Shown here: in pieces, positions 52,321 through 60,572 of the stretch
Layout: each line of letters opens with the position of its first letter
Position numbering within the stretch: position 1 is the stretch's first letter
DNA from: Saprospiraceae bacterium
GTDB taxonomy: Bacteria > Bacteroidota > Bacteroidia > Chitinophagales > Saprospiraceae
DNA length: 64,000 bases
Assembly (NCBI GenBank): GCA_019638385.1
Contig: JAHBTW010000002.1
Span: forward strand, 62,001-126,000
Direction of reading: 5' to 3'
Position numbers and translations under genes: made by a program
Notes under the pieces: model-generated
What the model was told of the DNA's origin: nothing
The model's input: only the letters and a program-made list of their open reading frames with translations
The model's database searches: none

Positions 52321-53973
52321 ATGAAAAACCTTAGCAGTTGTCTGTCACTTATCTTATTTTCCGGCTTGCATGTCAATATGTTTTATGCGCAAACGGTTGT
52401 ACTCAGTGACTCGGTCATTGTTCAGCCGCAGGTCTTTTCAAATCTCGATTCTTTAATCATTCAAAATTGTGCGTTTGAAAATATCACGGGCGGGGCGGTG
52501 CTTTTCAGCAATATTGACTATGTAGAAATTTCGGGGTGTGAACTTTCAGGCGTATCGAATAATACACCTACAAAAGCAGCTATTTGCGGCAAAGCAACCC
52601 GGCGCGTCGTATTGAAAAACCTCAACATTCAAAATACTATGGGCACCGCCATTCGCATACCCACTGACGGAGCAACTGCGATTGCAGACCGCGTTAATTT
52701 TCTTTTAATTGATTCCGTGCAGATTTATAATTGCCAAAAAAACTCTGTTCAACCAGGCGATGCCGTCAGAGTATTTCACACCGATACGGTGATTATTTCT
52801 AACAGCACAGTTCGGCTTGCCGACAATTCGGGGTTTAGCCTGGGGCGAAATGATAACAGCTCTATGGTGCAGCAACTCCAAAAAATCAGATACTGTCATG
52901 CTTTTAATAACCGCATTGATTCTGTTTTATCAGACGGCATCGGGTCTCAAAGAAATATTGATTTTGCTATCATTGAGAACAACACCATTACCCATGTTGC
53001 TTATGATGGCGAAGGCGCAAGACCTGCTCATGGCGACCACGGAATTTATTGGCAAGCCCCCAATGCCATTATCAGAAACAATGTTATCTCCCATGTTTAT
53101 GACGGAATGGTATCAGGGCATCCGGGAAGCGGTATTTCACTGCGAACGAATGCGACTATTGCCGACAACATAATAAGCTATTGCACAGGCAATGGAATTG
53201 GTTATTTCAACGACCACCGCGCTAATGGAAACACGTTAATATTCAACAATGTAATTCACGATTGTAATTCTATCGGAATCTATCACAACGGTTCTAACGG
53301 CAACAACCTGAACCCGGACTTAGTAAGACATCCCGATTCCGTTTTCATCTATCACAATACTGTGATAAACGAACCGCTGCAAGCATCTCTGCACCTGAGT
53401 GCTCCGATTGCATTCAACTCCATGTCGGGCAAAAACTTTCTTGCAGGCAATATTCTAATTTTTGAAACTGTTTCTGACACCAACGCATATATCTTTGTAC
53501 ACAACAATCCACATTTGGTTAGGCAATACAACCACTTTGCGTCGGGCGACATTGCATTTGAAGACTATCAAAACCGAAATTTAATGCTCACAGCCGCCTC
53601 ATCTGCAGTTGACTTTTTGCCAGCAGGAGTAACATTTGTAAGCCATGACATACTGGGCAATGCCCGAATGGGCCCCCATGATGCGGGAGCATTTGAATTT
53701 ATTCCTGTCACAACGAGTCAAAGTCCGTTATTTGCTAAAAATCCGCATCTTCAAATTTTTCCAAACCCCTCAGCGGGTCGCGTGCATTTCACCTCATCTC
53801 AAGAAGTCGGCGGGTTAAATATTTTTGATACCTCCGGCAAGTTGATTACAAAAATAAAAGTTGATAGCATGCAAGGAGCAATTGACTTGCATTCATCGTC
53901 AGGAAAAATGCTTTTTATTCAATTTGTGTTTACGGATGGCTCAAACACCCTTAGAAAGGTTGTTGTAGAGTAA
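52321..53973 (+). CDS. T9SS-secreted right-handed beta-helix protein
   Basis: A 550-residue exported protein with a signal peptide (MKNLSSCLSLILFSGLHVNM, cleaved near FYAQ). Residues of about 25-440 show repeated short strands with N and D rich turns (LIIQNCAFENITGGAVLFSN, AIIENNTITHVAYDGEGARP, HGIYWQAPNAIIRNNVISHV), a parallel beta-helix as in pectate lyase-like proteins. Catalytic residues of a known lyase cannot be assigned. The C terminus is a T9SS domain (IFPNPSAGRVHFTSSQE to LRKVVVE). The gene is AT-richer than its neighbours and may have been acquired. It ends in a clear terminator. Confidence 0.85.
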   Translation: MKNLSSCLSLILFSGLHVNMFYAQTVVLSDSVIVQPQVFSNLDSLIIQNCAFENITGGAVLFSNIDYVEISGCELSGVSNNTPTKAAICGKATRRVVLKNLNIQNTMGTAIRIPTDGATAIADRVNFLLIDSVQIYNCQKNSVQPGDAVRVFHTDTVIISNSTVRLADNSGFSLGRNDNSSMVQQLQKIRYCHAFNNRIDSVLSDGIGSQRNIDFAIIENNTITHVAYDGEGARPAHGDHGIYWQAPNAIIRNNVISHVYDGMVSGHPGSGISLRTNATIADNIISYCTGNGIGYFNDHRANGNTLIFNNVIHDCNSIGIYHNGSNGNNLNPDLVRHPDSVFIYHNTVINEPLQASLHLSAPIAFNSMSGKNFLAGNILIFETVSDTNAYIFVHNNPHLVRQYNHFASGDIAFEDYQNRNLMLTAASSAVDFLPAGVTFVSHDILGNARMGPHDAGAFEFIPVTTSQSPLFAKNPHLQIFPNPSAGRVHFTSSQEVGGLNIFDTSGKLITKIKVDSMQGAIDLHSSSGKMLFIQFVFTDGSNTLRKVVVE

Positions 53974-54029
53974 AAATAACAAGGTGAAGTACAGAGGAGC
54001 CTATGAACACGCTAAAAGACAAACAGCCG

Positions 54030-54061
54030 GCGCGCCTTTCGTAATTAGCCGGCGCGCTTTT
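54030..54061 (+). terminator. Intrinsic terminator after the beta-helix gene
   Basis: GCGCGCC (54030-54036) pairs with GGCGCGC (54051-54057) and is followed by TTTTC. It lies 57 bases past the stop at 53973 and 16 bases before the next start, so the AsmA-like gene needs its own promoter or read-through. Confidence 0.65.
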
Positions 54062-54076
54062 CAAACTCGCAATCGC

Positions 54077-57000
54077 ATGACTCGCAAAATTCGCAAAAGG
54101 ATACTCGTAGCACTGGCCCTCCTCCTTTTTATTCCGGCGGTATTGTTTCTGGCAGGAGCCGCTATCATCTATTACCATCAGGATGAACTCATCCAGAAAG
54201 TCATCACGGAGGTGAACGAGGGCATCGAGGGGGCTATGACCATTGAGGAAGTGCGCATTGCGCCGTTCAAAAACTTCCCTTACGTTTCCATTGATCTGCG
54301 CAAGGTCAATTTTTACGAAACGAAGGACACCGGCGCCCGGCCGCTGTACAATTTCAGCGATGTATATATCGGCTTCGACATCAAACAACTGATGGCCGGC
54401 CATTACGATATCAAAAGCATCAGCGTTGAAAACGGGCACTTAGACATCATACGCCGCGCCGACGGCGTGTATAACATACTCGCAGCCAAGCGCCTGAAAG
54501 ACGCCGCCGAAACCGACACGGTGGAAACCCCAATACACTTGGACTTGCAGCGCCTGAAAATCAAACAGGTGGACATCGCCTTCATAGACGAGGCCGCCGA
54601 CCGCGAAATGGACCTGATGATTGACAACCTCAATGCCCGGATCAAATACAAACAAAAGCACTTCTACATTGACTTAGTCTCCGACCAGCACCTCGACGTA
54701 CTGGCCCACGGAAAACCTACTTTTTTTGCCCATAAGGCCATTCATTTAGACATGGAACTGGACTTCGACGAGCTGACGCATCTGTTGCGCGTAATGCCCA
54801 GCAAGGCATCTCTCAATGATGCGCATTTCAAGGTGGAAGGCAGCGTGGACATAGACAACGACATGGACATTGCACTTCAGGTGAGAGGCGACAAACCCGG
54901 CTTCGGCATCTTTTCCGCCTTTTTACCCGAAGATATTGCCGAGGGCCTGAGCCGATACCGGAACGCCGGCAAAATTTTCTTTGAAGGCAAGGTGGAAGGC
55001 CGGGCCGTCAACGGGCACATACCGGCAGTGACGGTGGAATTTGGCTGCGAGGATGCCTGGTTTCTCAACAAAAAGGCCAAAAAACGAGTGGACGACCTGC
55101 GCTTTACGGGCAGCTTCACCAACGGCGAAGAACGCACCCTGCGCAGTTCGGTGCTGCAATTGCGCAACTTCTACGCCAAGCCGGAGGAGGGCGTATTTCA
55201 GGGGCATCTTTTTATCAAAAATTTTGAAGACCCCATTGTAAAATTGGACCTGCACGCCGACCTCGACTTAGAGTTTCTGGGCAAGTTTTTCCAATTGCGC
55301 GAATTGAATGAGGTGAGCGGGAAAGTACTGCTGGACATGAAATTTGACGAGATCATTGATCTGAGCTTTCCCGGCGAATCGCTCGCGCGGCTCAAAACCG
55401 GCATTGACTCAGAGCTGACCATCCGCAACGTCCAGTTTAAAGCGCCGCAATTTGGCCACACGATATCGAACCTGAACGGCCATGCCGTCATGCGCGAGGG
55501 CGCCGTCGTGCTCGATTCCGTGGGCCTGCGCATCGGCCGCAGCGACATCCATGTGTCGGGCACGCTGAGCGATTTTCCGGCCCTGTTTCATCGCTACGAC
55601 AAGCCCATACGGATAGAACTCCTCGCCCGAGCCGACCGGCTGGACCTGCCCGATCTGCTGGCTTTTGATACGGCCCTCGTTCGCCAATACGACGAAATAG
55701 TGGAAAACCTCTCGGTACAAGTGGCCTTTGAAACGCAGGCTAAGGAGCTTTTTGATTTCAAACACTTGCCGCGAGGCGAGTTTTTTATTGACGACTTGTA
55801 CGCCCGGCTCAAACACTACCCGCACACCTTGCACGACTTCCACGCCGACGTCATCATCACCGATAAAGACCTCCTGCTCAAAGACTTCAGCGGAGAAGTG
55901 GACAGCACCGACTTCCATTTTTCGGGCACGTTGGGCAACTACCCCAAGTGGTTTCAGGAAGAACCGCTGGGCGACAGCCACATTGAGTTCGACCTCGTTT
56001 CCAACTACCTCAAAATACACGACCTGCTCTCCTACAAAGGAGAAAACTATGTGCCCGAAGAATACCGCGACGAGGTGTTTCGCAACACCAAACTACACGG
56101 GCGAGCCGACCTGCACTACAATAAGGGTTTCCAGTCGGTGGACCTCTACTTAGACGAGCTGACGTCCCAAACCCTGCTGCATCCGCTCAAATTAGAGCGA
56201 TTTAAAGGCCGCGCTCACTACGAAAACGATCATTTGCTGCTGGAGGAGTTTTCCGGCAAAATGGGGCAAAGCGACTTCAAAGTGAACATGTCGTACTTCT
56301 TCGGCGAGCAAAAAAGCAAACAAACCCGCAATAACTATTTGGTACTCCAATCCAACGTCCTCGACTTAGATGCACTCAGCGGCTACAAAGGCCCGCAGGA
56401 ACAAACAGACCACGCGGCCGCCTTCAATATCTTCGAACTGCCCTTTCCCAACATGGCCCTCACCGCCGAAATAGGCCGCATGAACTACCACCGCTACTGG
56501 CTTGAAGACATGAGCATACAACTGCGGCTGCAAGACAATCACTACCTCTATGTGGATACCCTTGCCCTGCGCCTCGCCGGGGGCAACATGCAAATGAAAG
56601 GGTACTTCAACGGCTCCGATTCCAACAATATCTATTATTACAGCGACATCAACGCTCAGAATCTGGACATTGACAAGCTCCTGCTCAAATTCGACAATTT
56701 CGGGCAGGACGTGCTCATCAACGAGAACCTGCACGGCAGAATCACCGGCAAAATCAAGAGTACCTTCAAGATGCACCCCGACCTCACGCCCATCATTGAA
56801 AAAAGCGAAGCCCACATGGAATTGCTCGTCACCGACGGCAGCTTAGTGGACTTTGCACCCGTGATGGCCATGTCCGATTATTTTAAAGACAAAAACCTGC
56901 GCATCCTTCGCTTCAACACCTTGCAAAATGTCCTCGACCTCAAGGACGGCGCCCTCACCATACCAGGTATGTTTATCAACTCATCCATCGGTTTTATGGA

Positions 57001-57274
57001 GGTATCCGGGCGGCAGCACTTAGATATGTCAATGGCTTATTTTGTGCGCGTACCCCTCAAAATGGTCACACAGGTAGCTTTTCGCAAACTCTTCGGCGGC
57101 AAGAACAAAGAAGAAGTGGACCCCGACCAAATAGACGAAATAGACACCGTAGGAGACCTCAACAAGGTGCGTTTTCTCAACATCCGCATCACCGGCACCC
57201 CCGATGATTACAAGATCGGGCTGGGCAAGGAGAAGAAGGAAAAAGAGAAGAAGGAGAAGAAGTCTGATAACTGA
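54077..57274 (+). CDS. AsmA-family large periplasmic protein
   Basis: A 1,065-residue protein; the start at 54077 (MTRKIRKRILVALALLLFIP) was chosen because the upstream part of the frame reads through the terminator. There is one N-terminal membrane helix (about 9-30), then a long strand-rich body with AsmA-type segments: EVNEGIEGAMTIEEVRIAPF, DVYIGFDIKQLMAGHYDIKS, GHLDIIRRADGVYNILA and, near the end, HLDMSMAYFVRVPLKMV. It ends in a basic tail (KEKKEKEKKEKK). AsmA-like proteins are thought to form bridge-like channels that carry lipids between the membranes. The protein would span the periplasm from an inner-membrane anchor. Confidence 0.85.
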   Translation: MTRKIRKRILVALALLLFIPAVLFLAGAAIIYYHQDELIQKVITEVNEGIEGAMTIEEVRIAPFKNFPYVSIDLRKVNFYETKDTGARPLYNFSDVYIGFDIKQLMAGHYDIKSISVENGHLDIIRRADGVYNILAAKRLKDAAETDTVETPIHLDLQRLKIKQVDIAFIDEAADREMDLMIDNLNARIKYKQKHFYIDLVSDQHLDVLAHGKPTFFAHKAIHLDMELDFDELTHLLRVMPSKASLNDAHFKVEGSVDIDNDMDIALQVRGDKPGFGIFSAFLPEDIAEGLSRYRNAGKIFFEGKVEGRAVNGHIPAVTVEFGCEDAWFLNKKAKKRVDDLRFTGSFTNGEERTLRSSVLQLRNFYAKPEEGVFQGHLFIKNFEDPIVKLDLHADLDLEFLGKFFQLRELNEVSGKVLLDMKFDEIIDLSFPGESLARLKTGIDSELTIRNVQFKAPQFGHTISNLNGHAVMREGAVVLDSVGLRIGRSDIHVSGTLSDFPALFHRYDKPIRIELLARADRLDLPDLLAFDTALVRQYDEIVENLSVQVAFETQAKELFDFKHLPRGEFFIDDLYARLKHYPHTLHDFHADVIITDKDLLLKDFSGEVDSTDFHFSGTLGNYPKWFQEEPLGDSHIEFDLVSNYLKIHDLLSYKGENYVPEEYRDEVFRNTKLHGRADLHYNKGFQSVDLYLDELTSQTLLHPLKLERFKGRAHYENDHLLLEEFSGKMGQSDFKVNMSYFFGEQKSKQTRNNYLVLQSNVLDLDALSGYKGPQEQTDHAAAFNIFELPFPNMALTAEIGRMNYHRYWLEDMSIQLRLQDNHYLYVDTLALRLAGGNMQMKGYFNGSDSNNIYYYSDINAQNLDIDKLLLKFDNFGQDVLINENLHGRITGKIKSTFKMHPDLTPIIEKSEAHMELLVTDGSLVDFAPVMAMSDYFKDKNLRILRFNTLQNVLDLKDGALTIPGMFINSSIGFMEVSGRQHLDMSMAYFVRVPLKMVTQVAFRKLFGGKNKEEVDPDQIDEIDTVGDLNKVRFLNIRITGTPDDYKIGLGKEKKEKEKKEKKSDN

Positions 57275-57277
57275 GTA

Positions 57278-57347
57278 ATTATACCTCGCGCTGTCAGGCA
57301 ATAGCAGCGATCGGTATGGCTTCGTACCTCACAGTGCGAGGTATAAT
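57278..57347. repeat. 17-bp inverted repeat ahead of the AAA ATPase gene
   Basis: ATTATACCTCGCGCTGT (57278-57294) and ACAGTGCGAGGTATAAT (57331-57347) match with one difference, around a 36-base spacer. It can serve as a terminator for the AsmA-like gene or mark the edge of an inserted segment. The promoter of the ATPase gene starts at its right edge. Confidence 0.75.
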
Positions 57348-57377
57348 TTGACAAGACTAGACAAAAGACTAACTTTG
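57347..57377 (+). promoter_or_regulatory. Promoter of the AAA ATPase gene
   Basis: TTTG (57347-57350), 19 bases, TAACTTTG (57370-57377) is a consensus match. The start codon at 57400 follows after 22 bases. Confidence 0.65.
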
Positions 57378-57399
57378 CAACAATATCATAACATTAGGA

Positions 57400-58626
57400 A
57401 TGAGCAAAATACGAATAAAGCATTTCGGCCCCATAAAGGAAGGCTATCAGGACAAGGGTGGCTGGCTTGAGGTAAAAAAAGTTACCGTGTTTATCGGCAA
57501 TCAGGGTTCGGGCAAAAGCACCGTGGCGAAGTTGATTTCAACTTTGAGTTGGATAGAAAAAGCTATGGTAATGGGAATAATTCGGCAGAATGAGTTGAAT
57601 ACACACAATCGCTTTTTAAAACAGTTGGCCTATCAACGAATTGAAAAATATGCTACCCCGGAAACAAGTATTGAGTATAAAGGAAAAGCCTTTTCGTTAA
57701 GCTATATTGAAGGGAGATTTGAAGCTCAGGAATCAAAAGGAAATGGTTATCTGCTTCCCAAAATCATGTACGCCCCTGCTGAGCGTAACTTTTTAAGTTC
57801 GGTTGACCGCCCTGATAAAATAAAAAATCTACCCAGTACACTTTACACTTTCAATGATGAATTTGATGCAGCAAAAAATCTATTTGCCGAAGGCATTGAA
57901 CTGCCCATCAATAAAGTAAGATTTGAATATGACAAACTGAACAAACTAGCACATATCGTGGGAGAAAACAAGAGCTATAAGCTAAGGCTTTCTGAGGCAT
58001 CCAGTGGTTTTCAATCAACGGTCCCGCTATTTTTGGTTACAAAATACCTTTCAGATAGTTTGACCGCAGAAAAAGACCCATCCATCAAAGAGAACTCACT
58101 GGAAGAACAAAAGAAGTTAGACAAGGAAATAAAATCCATATTAAATGACCCCCTGCTCACGCCTGAAATTCGCCAGGCATATTTGCGTCAGTTGAGTGCT
58201 AAAAGAAAACCGGCTTGCTTTATTAATATCGTTGAGGAACCCGAACAAAATTTATTTCCTTCATCACAAAGAAGTTTGCTTTTTGAATTACTAAGTCATA
58301 CGAGGTCAGAAGGTAATAACTTGATAATGACAACGCACAGCCCTTATTTGATTAACTACTTGACGTTGTCGGTAAAGGCTGATATGGTCAAATCAAAACT
58401 GACTACGGATGATGCAAAAAAGAAATTGGCTGCTATAGTTCCACTGGAATCTACATTGAGTGCAGAGAATTTGGTCATTTATGAACTGGATGAAAAAGAC
58501 GGTTCAATTAAAGTATTACCTGATTATAGAGGATTGCCATCGGATGAGAACTACTTAAACAGTAGTCTTGAAGACTCAAATGAACTATTTGCTCAACTAC
58601 AAGAAATTGAAAAAGGATGGCGATAG
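57400..58626 (+). CDS. AAA-type ATPase of a two-gene defence-like module
   Basis: A 408-residue ABC/SMC-like AAA ATPase of the OLD/RecF branch without a fused nuclease domain. The Walker A is FIGNQGSGKST at 31-41, preceded by HFGPIKEGYQDKGGWLEVKK. A signature-like helix is LSEASSGFQSTVPLF, Walker B is FINIVEEPEQNLFP, and the sensing histidine is in MTTHSPYLINYL. Stand-alone ATPases of this kind are usually followed by a small partner with a nuclease-like fold, as here. The gene is AT-rich against its GC-rich surroundings. The start of the partner (58617) overlaps its stop at 58626. A role in phage or plasmid defence is inferred from the architecture only. Confidence 0.85.
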   Translation: MSKIRIKHFGPIKEGYQDKGGWLEVKKVTVFIGNQGSGKSTVAKLISTLSWIEKAMVMGIIRQNELNTHNRFLKQLAYQRIEKYATPETSIEYKGKAFSLSYIEGRFEAQESKGNGYLLPKIMYAPAERNFLSSVDRPDKIKNLPSTLYTFNDEFDAAKNLFAEGIELPINKVRFEYDKLNKLAHIVGENKSYKLRLSEASSGFQSTVPLFLVTKYLSDSLTAEKDPSIKENSLEEQKKLDKEIKSILNDPLLTPEIRQAYLRQLSAKRKPACFINIVEEPEQNLFPSSQRSLLFELLSHTRSEGNNLIMTTHSPYLINYLTLSVKADMVKSKLTTDDAKKKLAAIVPLESTLSAENLVIYELDEKDGSIKVLPDYRGLPSDENYLNSSLEDSNELFAQLQEIEKGWR

Positions 58627-58937
58627 ATTTTTTCCAGGCGAGATGCCAAAGCAAAACAAGCGAATCAGTTTTTGGCATATACGATACGCCGCCTGCCACC
58701 CTATCATTTGCGAATTCTGATGATTGGAATGTTTGGGTTGACAATGCCGGCGCAAAAGAAATTACTCATACCGCTATTGACGACTGTTTAGGTATTACTT
58801 CGTAAACAAGGCATTATGGACACATTGCCAATAAGCAACGGCCTCATTTTAAAGCAGGTGGACCAAGTTTCAGTCAGCAATTTGAAGATGAAACGGGTTT
58901 CATTTTAAGAGTGAGTAACATGATAAAAATTGAGTAG
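58617..58937 (+). pseudogene. Partner gene of the AAA ATPase, internally deleted
   Basis: Two parts of one protein survive in the same frame, split by a TAA at 58803-58805. The first (MAIDFFQARCQSKTSESVFG, IYDTPPATLSF, THTAIDDCLGITS) is the N terminus. The second (58806-58937: GHIANKQRPHF, SQQFEDETGFILRVSNMIKI) is a C terminus. By memory of related two-gene loci, the full partner has a middle of about 60-80 residues with the sequence type AIDNC, RCD and ELK that resembles a PD-(D/E)XK nuclease core; this part is missing. The gene therefore looks like a deletion product plus a stop. The N-terminal 62 residues may still be made. Confidence 0.65.
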
Positions 58938-58977
58938 TGTCACTTGCCGAGTGATTTGAAAATTTAAAATATCAATT

Positions 58978-60321
58978 TCAGGCTACAGTCCCCAATCCCG
59001 CTTTATACACCTCCAAACACCGCTCGCGGGCAAACTTGTGCTCCACGATGGGCATCGGGTATTCGGGAGTGCCGTACTCCGGTACCCAGCGGTGGATATA
59101 GGTGAAATCAGGGTCAAATTTTTGCTGTTGTGCCAGCGGGTTGAACACCCGGAAATAAGGCGCTGCATCGGTACCGCTGCCGGCCGCCCATTGCCAGCCG
59201 CCGTTGTTGGAGGCCAGATCGAAGTCGAGCAATTTTTGGGCAAACCATGCCTCGCCCCGGCGCCAGTCAATGAGCAGGTGTTTGGTGAGAAAGCTCGCCG
59301 TCACCATACGCACCCGATTGTGCATAAAGCCGGTAGCCGACAGCTCGCGCATGCCCGCATCCACGAGCGGGTACCCGGTGCGGCCTTCGCACCAGCGTTG
59401 GAAAGCATCCTCGTCGTCGCGCCAGGCGATGCGGTCGTAATCGGGCCGGAACGCACGGTCGGCCACATGCGGGAAATTGGCAAGGATCATGGCATAAAAA
59501 TCCCGCCATATCAGTTCGTTGAGATAGGTGTCGTTGAGCGCCAGGGCGTGCCGGGCTTTTTCGCGGATGCTGACCGTGCCGAACCGGAAGTGAATGCCGA
59601 GCCGGGAAGTGCCCATGATGCCGGGCGTGTTGCGGGTTTTGTCGTAGTTGCGAATGAGGCCGCGCGCTACCTCCGCCGACGGGAAGACGAGACCGGTTCG
59701 CTCGAACCCCATGCTTTCTAAAAGCGGAACCGCAGCGGGCGGGGTTTTTACAAAACGATCAAAGTACTGCTCCGTGGGGTAGCTTTTCAGATAAAACGAT
59801 TGTGCGGAGTCTGTCGCAGCGGCTTTGGGGCGGCTTTGCAATTTGGCCCGCCATTTCCGGCTGTAGGGCGTAAAAACGGTGTAGGGCAGTCCATCGTCTT
59901 TTACAACCTCCTGTTGTTCAAAAACAACGTGGTCTTTGAAGGTGCGAAACGGGATGCCGCGCCCATCCAGCAGTGCTTTTACGGCAGCATCGCGCTCCAG
60001 CGCATACGGCTCATAATCGCGATTGGTGTAAACCGCCCCGATGGGCAGGGTGCTCAAAAGCTGTTTCCAGACGGTCGCCGGATCGCCGTGCTCTACCCGG
60101 ATAGAGCTGCCCATGCCGGCCAATTGCTCCGACAAGGCCGCAACGTGGTCGTGAATAAACTCCACGCGGGCATCTTTTTTGTCCTCTAAATCCTCCAGAA
60201 TATTGGTGTCAAAAATGAAAAGCGGCAACACGGGGTACGGGCCGCGCAGGGCGTGGTACAGGCCGGCGTTGTCGTTCAATCGCAAGTCGCGGCGGTACCA
60301 GAAGATGCTGATCGGTTCCAT
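58978..60321 (-). CDS. DNA photolyase/cryptochrome-family protein (class I type)
   Basis: A 447-residue photolyase; the start at 60321 (MEPISIFWYRRDLRLNDNAG) is the classical family start, and the long open frame upstream comes from the mobile-like element. The N-terminal antenna domain has IFWYRRDLRLNDNAGL and PLFIFDTNILEDLEDK. The FAD domain has GTSRLGIHFRFGTVSIRE, LIWRDFYAMILANFP, and TGYPLVDAGMRELSATGFMH NRVRMV in two consecutive parts. The end shows NNGGWQWAAGSGTDAAPYFR and VFNPLAQQQKFDPD. It repairs cyclobutane dimers with blue light, or is a cryptochrome-like sensor; the full repair-type motif set favours repair. Confidence 0.93.
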   Translation of the reverse strand: MEPISIFWYRRDLRLNDNAGLYHALRGPYPVLPLFIFDTNILEDLEDKKDARVEFIHDHVAALSEQLAGMGSSIRVEHGDPATVWKQLLSTLPIGAVYTNRDYEPYALERDAAVKALLDGRGIPFRTFKDHVVFEQQEVVKDDGLPYTVFTPYSRKWRAKLQSRPKAAATDSAQSFYLKSYPTEQYFDRFVKTPPAAVPLLESMGFERTGLVFPSAEVARGLIRNYDKTRNTPGIMGTSRLGIHFRFGTVSIREKARHALALNDTYLNELIWRDFYAMILANFPHVADRAFRPDYDRIAWRDDEDAFQRWCEGRTGYPLVDAGMRELSATGFMHNRVRMVTASFLTKHLLIDWRRGEAWFAQKLLDFDLASNNGGWQWAAGSGTDAAPYFRVFNPLAQQQKFDPDFTYIHRWVPEYGTPEYPMPIVEHKFARERCLEVYKAGLGTVA

Positions 60322-60386
60322 TATGGCAGCGTTTGTGCGTGGATGGAACAGCCCTTGTGCGGTATTGTTTTTCACAAACCGGCAAG

Positions 60387-60548
60387 TATACTCCCCACGG
60401 GCACAACAAGTGATTTCTGTCTTTTTCTTTTTGCTCCCTGCTGCGTTAAAATGCTCGCCGTAGCTCAGGCTATGGCTGCGCTTTTCGCCTTGCAGGCCAC
60501 AAAAATAAAGTTGCCATAATTTCACCTCTTGTGCCCGTGGGGAGTATA
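60387..60548. mobile_element. 162-bp MITE-like element with 20-bp perfect ends
   Basis: TATACTCCCCACGGGCACAA (60387-60406) and TTGTGCCCGTGGGGAGTATA (60529-60548) are perfect inverse copies at the ends of a 162-bp segment without a gene. The ends read TA-TACTCCCC and GGGGAGTA-TA, compatible with a TA target duplication as in IS630/Tc1-type elements. It lies between the photolyase and a lipoprotein gene. A non-autonomous element is the best reading. The target duplication is only two bases, so it is not strong evidence on its own. Confidence 0.65.
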
Positions 60549-60559
60549 GCCTATCTTCG
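60529..60559 (+). promoter_or_regulatory. Candidate promoter using the element's right end
   Basis: TTG at 60529-60531, inside the right inverted repeat, is 20 bases before TATCTTCG (60552-60559), one mismatch from TAnnTTTG. The lipoprotein start at 60573 follows. The element may thus supply the -33 box of this gene. Confidence 0.45.
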
Positions 60560-60572
60560 CGGCAATAAGAAA

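Noticed and set aside
60322..60525. 68-residue N-terminal extension of the photolyase
   Set aside because: The family start MEPISIFWYRRDLRL lies at 60321, and the extension comes from the 162-bp element.
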